In this document: positions 33,939-48,817 of the stretch, piece after piece
Position numbering within the stretch: position 1 is the first letter of the stretch
Layout of the letters: each line of letters opens with the position of its first letter
Assembly (NCBI RefSeq): GCF_963675165.1
Contig: NC_087384.1
Span: forward strand, 1,262,501-1,326,500
Direction of reading: 5' to 3'
Origin: Halichondria panicea
Taxonomy: Eukaryota > Porifera > Demospongiae > Suberitida > Halichondriidae
DNA: 64,000 nt
The notes under the pieces: model-generated
Seen by the model: the letters and a program-made list of their open reading frames with translations, nothing else
Told to the model about the DNA's origin: nothing
The model's database searches: none
Position numbers and translations under genes: made by a program

Positions 33939-36658
33939 TCACACTGTAGTTGATTTTTTTTCTACATTGTTCATTTTGAGACCATCCTCCTCTGAATCTG
34001 AGTCACAATCAAAGAACTCCTCAGTGTCACTGATCTCCTCCATCTGACTGGTCGCCTATAACTGGGGGTCGGTATCCGGGGGCAACACTTTGACAGAGTA
34101 GAATACTTCCTTAGAGCGAGTCCAACTCCGGGAATTATCAAACTTGAGTATATCTGAGGCGGATAAAGTACATGTGTATAGAATATATATAGCTGCATGA
34201 GCATTGAATACATGTAAGGATATTTAAGGTATGTACAGGTATCCAATGGTACCTACAGCTTAAAAATAGCATTTATTATGTCAGGCACTTACAAGTTCCT
34301 GTGGAATCACATGCATGTGTTCCCTGCTCTGGGGCCAGATGGCTGTCTGTCTGTTGTGTTGGCAGCTGCAGAATTACAAAAATGACGTTTCCTTTCCAAA
34401 TGCTAGCTAGCAGTAACCATATCACTTCCTCCTTGCTTTGTTTTGCTTCTGAGTCCTTATAGAGGATGCTATAGCTGATGTTGTAGCCAGTACTGATAAA
34501 CTCCCAGCGAATGAGTGAACCCTCCAACTCGACCTGATATACTCTAGCTCACAGCATCCTCCTCTCCCCACTACCACCCTGTCCATCTCCTCTTTCTCAA
34601 TCTCTGTCTGATTGGTCAGATAGTACTCAGGAGGTACGTCACAGCCAGGGTTGAGCTATATTACTATATTACGTTGGGGCTACAAATATTATAATAGCTA
34701 TAATTATCAATAGTGATCAAAACGACCTCAACATCACAAGCAATAATATTATTATACCAACTCACATTTTGAAGCATTTCTGTTGCTTTTTCCACATTGA
34801 ATTTTAGTGCTATAATTATATAAAAGATACAACATGTATATATAAAGGGATTATTTTTGGTAACAGTTAACTTATCACACCATCTGAAACAGCTCTCCCT
34901 AAGCTTTCAGCAGTGTATAAAAACAATGAAATTAGAGCACTAGCTAGAACACAAGTTAAGGCTATCAACAGATAATACACTTGATGCTGGGACCTATACA
35001 AGAACTGCATGTACTGTATGCCGTCTTCGGACAGCTATAACTCATGTTTTGGTGACCCGATTTCAATTTCTGATTTTCTGAAAGCTTAGAAGGAGCTCTT
35101 TCAGATGGCATCTTTAACGCTGAAATAATGTACCAAATGTCTCGGCCAATGACATAATTATAGCCCATGGTATTTTACCGAAATTTAGAAAAATGAAGAC
35201 ACACCACCTTTAAGCTCACAAAATCATTGTCATCAGAACATGAGTTATGGTTTATTCGAATATGCTACACTCAACGCTCTATGCACTGTCAAAAAATATT
35301 ATACAAAGCATTTGTATCAACCTTGAAATCATACAAGTATAGGATATACAACACCTAAAAGGAGGATATGGGGTGCATATCCTCCGAGTAGGTGTGGCAT
35401 ATCTGACTTATACCACATGACCGCAGCACTATAAAAGGACCTCCCCCTAGCAACAATTCAATCCACGCAGACTGCAAAAAACAACAAGACTATGCCTAGT
35501 TTTGCAGCCGTCAAAGAGCTAGTTGAGCAACACGCCGACTCCTACAGATGCTCAAGAGCTTTCTTGGTCCACCATTCGACGTCCTTTACTGGAGTTGCAA
35601 GCTCTTCTTGGATAAAATGTATCTAAACCGACCCATGGAAGCTTAGCCATCTTGTTGGAGAGCACCTTTTGTGTTTCTGCCGTCGCTTTGAGTCTTATAG
35701 TACCGTCAAGCATGGCTCTTTTCTTTTTGCTTACTTTCTTAAACAAATGAAAAAACTAAAAAACAACTTGAAAAACTGTGCATGCTTGGGGCTGTATGCT
35801 AATATTCTATATATCCTACAGCTGTTGACCAATGAGATCAATTAGTGGTGACGTAAGTGGTATAATTGACATTCACTATAGGCAGTTGTATACATCTGCA
35901 TCCATAGTATAGTATCTGACTATAAAAACACTTTACAATGTGAAAAATTCCTAGGATTGGCCAGGGGAAACATAAAAAAGCGTGGGAACAAGAAATCAGA
36001 CGAGAGCATAACTCCAATCCGTTACAACGTCATTCACATGTACTTGTTTTAGTTGGTAGTTTTTCCCGGCCAATTCTATAGCAATTTTTACTGGTGGGGT
36101 GGTGACCAATCCCTACATGCATTTTTGAATGCGAGTATATATATATAATCTATATGTGATGATTTGTGATGAATTAATGTTCTCTAAATATATAGTGTTG
36201 AGCACAAACATACACAGTCCATCCATGGATGATGATGTGGTGGTGGATGGAAGTTGGTAGATGGATCTGGAACACAGTCATGCAGCGATCTCCTAAGTAT
36301 TGTTCCTCAATTGTGCATGATGCTATAATGTAACGTATCAACACTAGTTGTACATGTTCATGACGTTGTAACGTTGAAGTGCATACTTCTACTACTCAAG
36401 CGTGCAAACTGCTGTCAGTGTGTCAATATGGATGGCCAAGAGATTAACTAGCTATACAGCTATTATACAGACATACCTACCTCTGAGCCATTTCAGATAG
36501 TAGCGATCATTGTCCTCTGGTTTGTTGGGAATGTCTGCCACTGCTGCTCTGAACTGCAGGAGACCAAATAGTCGAACCATATACACGTACATTTCACAAT
36601 TAACCTTCCCTAACTCCTCAGCTTGCTGAGGAGTCAAGTCTTCCAAGAATCCACTCAT
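33939..36658 (-). pseudogene. SEC14L: SEC14-like copy D, duplication-junction pseudogene
   Basis: The 3' part is F-type: 33939-34153 (acidic tail), 34293-34365 and 34423-34655 (GOLD). The donor of the last of these has changed (GTG|atatgg where F has gtatgg), and two extra bases near 34543 shift its frame. At about 34660 the sequence jumps from the edge of the F-type GOLD exon to the middle of B-type intron 3, so all CRAL-TRIO core exons are missing. Upstream remain the short exon at about 34768-34812, one at about 36482-36556, and the first coding exon ending at 36658. The join is the boundary of the recent tandem duplication of about 8 kb. Confidence 0.88.
35352..35882. mobile_element. Possible small element with hairpin, TATA box and short frames (copy 2)
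   Basis: This is the duplicated twin of 27395-27925, with the same hairpin, TATAAAAGG box and two opposed short frames (the 64-codon one at 35552-35746). The two copies are almost identical because they lie in the recent tandem duplication, so their agreement is not evidence of selection. Confidence 0.4.
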
Positions 36659-36666
36659 GCTTACTT

Positions 36667-37515
36667 CAATACACCACGCCCTCAGAGCAAGCTACACACC
36701 TAGTCTCGAATACCCGCCTCAACCTAAAAGCTTGAGTCTGGTCCAACTCACATAATTATGAACTTTGTTCTGCACAGTCAGCAAAGTCAAGTGGACTACA
36801 CGCCCACAAGCATAGTGATAAAGCCACAAGCCACCGCATGTTAGGGACAGAACATACACAGAGGGCTATATCAGACAGTGTATCAATTAAGGCTAGGAGT
36901 TGAAAGCCTACGAGAAAAACACTGAGCTTGAAGCCATCATTGCACAGAGCTAGAGGGCCATGAAACCATGGTCGACGGTCACATTCACATAAATGAGCAT
37001 TTAGGCTGTTAATTTCGACAAGGTGTTCCAAAGGTCCTGTTGCTAGTCTGGAGAGTTCTAGTATCATATCCTTACAACTCTCTCCATGAATTTTCCTACG
37101 TCGCCTTCTGCATGTCTGGGGCTAATTCTTTCTACTAGTAACAATCCATGCTGCTGTGGCGGTTAGCTATAATGATATTCATGTAGACTATAATTTTATT
37201 CATGTTCCACACCCACTTGTGGCCAATTAAATGTCCAAGAAATTCCTGGACACACTTGAACCAAACCACAATGTGAGTTTGACCAGACTCAAGCTTTTAG
37301 GTTGAGGCGGGTATTCGAGACTACTACACACCCACACACAGGAGCAGGTTAGTACAGTGGATCCCAGATTAGCCTCGATTAGGCCTCACTGATAGACAAT
37401 CTAATAGATAGTCAAATTCTTCAACAGATAATTGCTGTTCTGCACATTGCACTGATGTTAAAAATCAATAATAAAATAATGTTGTACATCTGTACGTACA
37501 TACACAATGTCAAAA
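36667..37515 (+). pseudogene. ESS2: ESS2 last-exon fragment 2, split by a transposon
   Basis: This is the same ESS2 remnant as at 28705-28905, lying between SEC14-like copies D and E. It is interrupted after CTACACACC by the 623-bp element at 36701-37323 and resumes at 37324. Confidence 0.85.
36701..37323. mobile_element. 623-bp MITE with 9-bp target duplication (Mutator-like)
   Basis: The inverted ends are TAGTCTCGAATACCCGCCTC at 36701 and its complement ending at 37323; pairing extends for more than 40 bp. The nine bases CTACACACC flank it at 36692-36700 and 37324-37332. The paralogous fragment at 28705-28905 has one CTACACACC and no insertion, so the element landed after the local duplication. 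A 9-bp duplication is typical of Mutator-like transposons. No transposase is encoded. Confidence 0.95.
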
Positions 37516-37599
37516 AAACCTTCAGAAGTGATAAGCTCCTTGTAATCTATAACAAACACAACAATTATGATAAACACTAACAGCTAGTAAATTATAGTT

Positions 37600-42210
<4,611 letters not shown>

Positions 42211-42518
42211 GTTCACTTGTACTCTGCAGTGCTAGTGTTAGGGCCTAGCCTAAGGCTCGAGCTCTGGAAAGTGTTTTAGCTAAGTACACTGCCACGCCCA
42301 TCTGGTAATGGAAATGATCACCTCATAAAAATATCACAATCAAGCAATGCCTGGTGATCTCTCAATAGTGGTTTATTTAGTTAACAATCTTTACTCTATG
42401 AATTTACCAGGAGCAGATTACTGCATTACAAGTGACTTTTGCTGTGCAATCTCATTCTGTAAATACACAAGCATATACAAAACTAAACCAATAAATAATG
42501 TTGAAAATGCACTTCACA

Positions 42519-44516
42519 TCACACTGTAGTTGATTTTTTTTCTACATTGTTCATTTTGAGACCACCCTCCTCTGAATCTGAGTCACAATCAAAGAACTCC
42601 TCAGTGTCACTGATCTCCTCCATCTGATTGGTCGCCTGTGACTGGGGGTCGGTATCCGGGGGCAACACTTTGACAGAGTAGAATACTTCCTTAGAGCGAG
42701 TCCAACTCCGGGAATTATCAAACTTGAGTATATCTGAGGCGGATAAAGTACATGTGTATAGAATATATATAGCTGCATGAGCATTGAATACATGTAAGGA
42801 TATTTAAGGTATGTACAGGTATCCAATGGTACCTACAGCTTAAAAATAGCGTTTATTATGTCAGGCACTTACAAGTTCCTGTGGAATCACATGCATGTGT
42901 TCCCTGCTCTGGGGCCAGATGGCTGTCTGTCTGTTGTGTTGGCAGCTGCAGAATTACAAAAATGACGTTTCCTTTCCAAGTGCTAGCTAGCAGTAACCAT
43001 ACCACTTCCTCCTTGCTTTGTTTTGCTTCTGAGTCCTTATAGAGGATGCTATAGCTGATGTTGTAGCAAGTACTGATAAACTCCCAGCGAATGAGTGAAC
43101 CCTCCAACTCGACCTGATACTCTAGCTCACAGCATCCTCCTCTCCCCACCACCACCCTGTCCATCTCCTCTTTCTCAGTCTCTGTCTGATTGGTCAAATA
43201 GTACTCAGGAGGTACGTCACAGCCAGGGTTAAGCTACACACACACAGGTAGACAGCGTATACACTCGACTATAAAACATGATAGGGCAATCACACTCACA
43301 TGATCAGAGCACCATGGATCAGGCTCACATCTGGTCCCACCATACGCTTGAGGGAGCTGGTCAGGACTGATGTACTTCTGGAGCTCTTCCTGCCAGTTGC
43401 CTACACAAGGAAGCAGCATATACATGTAGTTACAGGTTATTAAATTACGTATCTAGCTACTCACTGCCAAGCACATCAATTTTGTCTCTTGTCTCAGACT
43501 TGAGGAAAGGTTTGATGAGATTGAAAGCAACTGGAAAAGCTTTGGGAGCTCTCACGACAATTATCCTTTTGCTTCTCTCGGGATAGTTGGCTTCAAACAT
43601 CGCCAAAGCCTACAGAAAAACAATGTGTAATTAATTGTCTTAATTGTCTTGCGTGCGTACCTCTCTGAACAAGTTGATCCCCGGCCAATAATAGTGTTTC
43701 TGAAAGCTGAGATGTTCGAGATCAATTACTGAAGTTATTGTGTCAATATGTCTTCCTTTCTGAGGAGAGAATATAGAAGTCATAAACGTGCAGCTGCTTT
43801 CAACCATAATAGCTTACTGTTTTGGAGTATTCTTCGCAAACTTTTGCAGTGGTTTCCAAGTGGTACACTTTTAGTTTAAATACATCTTCTTTCCTACAGG
43901 ATCTTTGAATTCCTATGTAATCATGGCATAATTATGAACGACACGATTGCAGACTACATACCTCCTCCAGATAGTGCTACATAATTAACCACTTACCTCT
44001 AAAGTCCATGTTTCCATAGTTGTCATACCAGACTGGGTGGCCATCTCTGTCCTCTCCAAAGAACCCTCCAGGGAAACACTTCTGCAGCACCTCGGGAGGG
44101 GTCCAGTCTTGCAGAATCGTGTCTACCCCTTGCTCAGCTCGAAATGTCATGTGCTGTTGGTGGAGTGTTAGGAACATATAAAATGTTATATTTTCACTTA
44201 CATTCCTCAACATTTGCTCTGCTTTGTCGACCTTGAACTTTCTGGCTGCAAAAATGACACACACAAACTAAACCACCATTGTTCAGTGTCACATTGTATG
44301 AACGTACCTCTGAGCCATCTCAAATAGAAGTAGTCATTGTCCTCTGGTTTGTTGGGAATGTCTGACACTGCTGATTTGAACTGCATGGGAACAATGCAAT
44401 CACCATACTAGAATTATTATATACAAAGGAAGTGTGCATGCGTCTTTAGGAGTGGCATTTACCTTTGAAAGAGCTTCTTCTTGCTGGGGAGTTAAGCTCC
44501 CAACGTGGCCACTCAT
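42519..44516 (-). CDS. SEC14L: SEC14-like protein, copy F (428 aa, 11 exons)
   Basis: Exons, high to low: 44463-44516 (ATG), 44308-44380, 44202-44245, 43997-44153, 43818-43912, 43661-43759, 43465-43609, 43300-43400, 43003-43233, 42873-42945, 42519-42733 (TGA). Coding length is 1,287 nt with consistent phases. It begins [26 protein letters not shown] segments include [20 protein letters not shown] and [22 protein letters not shown] and an acidic tail ([15 protein letters not shown]) follow. Unlike A, C and E it has an intron just before the NWQEELQKY segment. It is the only F-type copy with its own 5' half; B and D keep only F-type 3' ends. It is head-to-head with copy G. Confidence 0.9.
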
Positions 44517-45079
44517 ACTGCACAGATATTATAATAATTTTATTATGAGCTTCTGAGATAGATACAGCATGATATGGCTGGCTACACACCCCAGCCACTC
44601 CCCCCAAAACTTGCTGCTAGCCTAGTTGCTTTAGTTTATGGATTATCATAACGCTAGCAGAACACCATTATAGCATACAAAAGAGATAGCTTACCTCTAG
44701 CTAATTTAGTCTGCTGGCTTTCGGGACAGTTTCTCTGGAGTTGTCAAGGTACTGGGTCTGTTTATCCGGAATTTCCAATCAATTAACCACACAAAATTAA
44801 TTCGTTTGATGTGGTCAAATTTACTATCACCCCGGCACGCCCAAACAGCTCACTGGCATATAACAATCAGAATCCCTGTGGTGTGTTGACACAAGCATAG
44901 TAGCTAGTTGTGTTGCCTGACTTGACAGTTTGTTCTATTAAAGACTGTGCTATAAGGTCGAGGTGAGTGATGCAGGCTGTAGCTAGCTAGCTAGATAGTT
45001 AACTAATTTAATAGCTAGAGGCAAGTCAACACACACACACACACACACACAAACTATTATACACAGATACAGAGGCAGA
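44517..45079. promoter_or_regulatory. Head-to-head intergenic region of SEC14-like copies F and G
   Basis: The start codons of F (minus) and G (plus) are 563 bp apart, so this region must hold both promoters and both 5' UTRs. I see no canonical TATA box at an obvious spacing. A (CA)11 run lies at 45031-45052 just before the G start. Shared control of the two genes is inference. Confidence 0.5.
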
Positions 45080-46344
45080 ATGAGTGGTCATTATGGAGAT
45101 CTGAGCAAGGCACAAGAAGAAGCACTGGCTGAGTTCAAAGCCAAGGCTGACCCTCTACCAGACAAACCATCCAGTGATGACTATTACTACCTCAGGTTGC
45201 TAAGGGCACGGAAGTTCAATGTCAAGAAAGCAATCACCCATTTGCATAAAGTAAGTTGCTTTATCATAGCACAATAGTAACGTAGGTTTCAAATCCCCCC
45301 TTCTTGATTTGTTCTGTTGTTCTGTTGTTCTGTTGTTCGTTCACAATTAAGTGTTAATATTGAACTAACGTGTCATTTATAGATACGAGAATTTACTGCT
45401 TGAGAAAGTAGGAAATGTTTTAGCACTATTCTTGGTGTTTTGCACACATTTTATATTTTGCTCCTTTCAATTCCTGCATGTCAATTGCTCTAGACAGTAT
45501 ACAACACTCTTCTCACACCCACCACACACCTCCCCTCCTCACACTCACACCCACCACACACCTCTCCCTCCTAACACCCACACCACACCTCCCTTTCATG
45601 CACACACAGCATTTGGAGATACGGAGAAAGTATGGAGCTACCACCATTCTGCAAGACTGGACCCCTCCCGAGGTGCTGCAGAAGTGTTTCCCTGGAGGGT
45701 TCTTTGGAGAGGACAGAGACGGCCACCCAGTCTGGTATGACAGCATTGGGAGGTTAGACTTCAGAGGTGAGTTAGTGGGGAGGAAGTAACATCATGGCTA
45801 GCTGCTTCAATGGTGGAGCTCCTCTTACACATGTAGCCTAATTTAGGCATATGATTTAATTGATTTCCTCCTTTGAGGATGGCCCTAGCTGTATTTACTA
45901 CCATAAGTTCATTAGGTACTGCCCAGAAATGGAGGGCTTGACTCTATGGCTACTTGCCACATGCCTTCATGCTTCTGTATTTTGAGCCACGGAACATTTA
46001 TACCACCGTGGTTTTTGCTGATTAAGCATGTACCACCGCAAACATTTATACCCACACATTTAATATCGCATGCATTCATACATACATGCTAGTATATAAG
46101 AATACTTCCCCACAGGCCTCCACAGGTCCTGCCAAAAAGATGACGTACTGAAGTTTAAGATCCTTCACCAAGTGCAAGGAGGTCTCAAACTGAAGGAGTT
46201 CTCTGAAATGGTACACTAACGTCAATATGTGGTTACATTACGACTTTAATTGGCATTAATGAATCTCTGTAAAGGATACGCTACCAGTTTCACTGTATTA
46301 GCCCTTGGCATTGTCCATTGAATTGTGTATTGTGTGGTTTGGCA

Positions 46345-46378
<34 letters not shown>

Positions 46379-48120
46379 TAGAAAGGTAAACACATTGAAA
46401 CATTGACTGTTGTGATGGACTTTGAAGGCCTATCGCTACACAAGCACTACTACTGGCCTGGCATTGAGATGGTTAAGGAGGTGAGCATCTGTCATGTACA
46501 CTGTTGATCAGTTTAATTAATGTACATTCACAAAGTTTGATTATGTTAGCCAGGCAACCTTGGCTTCATATCAACACTTCCTTATTTGCACCTATTCTGA
46601 CTGTTGGAACTATGTAGTCAGTCCTAGTGGCCCTTACAACCTCAGATTGGTGTTTCCTAACACATGTTGTGTTTGTGTGTCCACAGGTATTAGCGTTGGG
46701 AGAATCATCTGACCCAGAGTGTGTCAAGCAGGTGTTCATTGTCAAAGGTTGGTTAACTTTCCCTGTGTGTGTGATACCTAGTGCTCAAGTTATAGGCAGT
46801 CAATGTATTTTTTTGTACAATACTATACGATAATTATACTGTTTGTCTCCAGCCCCACCCTTTTTCCCGATGTGCTACAATGTTGTGAAGCACATATTGG
46901 GTGAAAAAACGCGACAGAAAATGCACATTTTAGGAAGTGAGTGTATCCTGTTATTAGGTAGAGTGTGTCTATTATTACACTTGTTCCTTGTGTACAGGTA
47001 ACTGGGAGGAGGAGCTCCAGAAGTACATCAGTCCTGACCAGCTCCCTCAAGCCTATGGTGGGACCAGATGTGAGCCTGATCCATGGTGCTCTGATCATGT
47101 GAGTGTGATTGCCCTATCATGTTTTATAGTCGAGTGTATACGCTCTCTATACCTGTGTGTGTGTAGCTCAACCCTGGCTGTGACGTACCTCCTGAGTATT
47201 ATCTGACCAATCAGACAGAGACTGAGAGAGAGGAGATGGACAGGGTGGTGGTGGGGAGAGGGGGGTCACACAAAGTCAAGATAGATGTAACAGATGCGGG
47301 GAGCACTCTAAAATGGGAAGTGGTCTCGTGCGGTTATGACATCGGCTTTGGAGTATACCTCAAGACTGATCGTGAGAATGGGAAAACTCAGAAACAGGAA
47401 ATGGTATGTTATTACAATTCTAAATATAGAATATTAAAATGCGTGTTTTGTGTCTATACAGATGTGTTATTGTTATCACTCGACTACCCCCCCCCCACAC
47501 ACACACAGCATCCGTTAACTCGTAAAGACAGTCATATTGTACCAGAAGTTGGGACGTGTGTTTGTGACACAATTGGAGCATGTAAGTGGAGGCCTCAAAA
47601 CTAATTGATGCATTCAGTAGCTCTCAGGATGATGTCTATTGATGTGTTTATGGTCTATACAAGTTCTGTCGAATATCATAACCGGACGAGACCACCTCCC
47701 ATTAGTCGAAATCCGAAGAAACAATGCCTGCATGTATTAGCTTAGCCTTGTGTTCTTTCAGCCATTTTGATAGCTACCTTCTGTAATTTGCAGATTTTAT
47801 AATAATGGGAACTGCTTAATGTACATGAAGCAAATGTCATCTGCTCTTTTGTTGATCGACTAATTGTTTCCATAGATGTGGTAAAGTTTGACAACTCATA
47901 CAGTTGGACTCGCTCTAAAGAGGTGTACTATTCCATCAAGCTACTCCCTCCCTCTGAAAAGCCACTCCCACCTGCCACTCCCACTCCGACGTTCAATACA
48001 ACGGAGGAAGATGAGTTCTTTGATTGTGAGGAGACTGAACTGGCAGATCCTGTGGTCCAGATATTGGACACTACGAGCAGAGACACAGTAGCCACTGTCA
48101 ACAGTACAGAGGAGTTTTGA
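45080..48120 (+). CDS. SEC14L: SEC14-like protein, copy G (440 aa, 10 exons)
   Basis: Exons: 45080-45250 (ATG), 45610-45766, 46116-46210, 46382-46480, 46687-46747, 46853-46936, 46998-47098, 47167-47403, 47509-47581, 47876-48120 (TGA). Coding length is 1,323 nt and phases agree. It starts [19 protein letters not shown]. The first exon combines what are three exons in the other copies, and an extra intron splits the VFIVK/APPFFP segment. CRAL-TRIO motifs include [19 protein letters not shown] and [14 protein letters not shown]; the GOLD part has [19 protein letters not shown] and ends with the acidic stretch [13 protein letters not shown]. It is the only copy on the plus strand and the most diverged. 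Expected role: cytosolic binding or transfer of a hydrophobic ligand. Confidence 0.9.
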
Positions 48121-48817
48121 GTTTAACTTCGTTCAGACAACATTTTTAAAATCTTATTTATTATTTATTTTGTGTGAAAGATTTCATGGATTGTAATTAA
48201 TGCATAATTATAAGTCTGCATGGCAGTTATGTTCAACTACACCCCCCCCCACCCGGCCCCCCCGGGACTTAATTTCAGCTGCCATTTCTTAAATTCTGTG
48301 CATGTATCCAACTAATTTTCTGAAAGCATCATAATTATGTAGATGAAAGAATTTGCCATTGCATGTGGACTGTAGCCCATGCATATGGTTCAATGGTTCA
48401 AGACTGAATTATGGCCCCAACGAAATTAAGTTGGGGCCATAATTATAAACACATAATTTGAATAATTTGTAAGCTTTCAGAAAATTCTCCAAAATAATGA
48501 GTTACGGCTGTTGAAAGAAGTTCAACTACCCTCAGTTTAATAAATAGAGAAAAAATTAATTTTTTTTACTTATTTAATTGATAAATATCCTTCAATGGCT
48601 TCATTGATCCCTTTCTTGCAAGGTCTCTGAGTAACGACTGTAAGTGCACAGCAATAATAATTATAGCATGTTATACAAAAAACAGTTATCAGTCGAAATC
48701 GAAGACAAAATAATACTGTAAAATTACTACAAAACAAATCGATTTTGTGCAAACACATTCACAAGCAGTCAGTCAACAACTAGGGCTAGTCAAGTTCCTT
48801 TAGTCTGTGACGTGTGT
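48121..48817. other. Spacer between convergent genes, with a strong hairpin
   Basis: SEC14-like copy G and the kinase gene end toward each other here. At about 48409-48444 a 14-bp perfect stem (ATTATGGCCCCAAC facing GTTGGGGCCATAAT) has an 8-base loop. It sits inside a wider inverted repeat (TTTTCTGAAAGC at about 48315 facing GCTTTCAGAAAA at about 48474), so it is probably a small MITE. A C-rich run is at 48241-48265. No gene is seen. Confidence 0.6.

Noticed and set aside
36756-37067. A 103-codon minus-strand frame inside the 623-bp element
   Set aside because: It has no transposase motifs, and the element is too short to encode one; it is likely chance.
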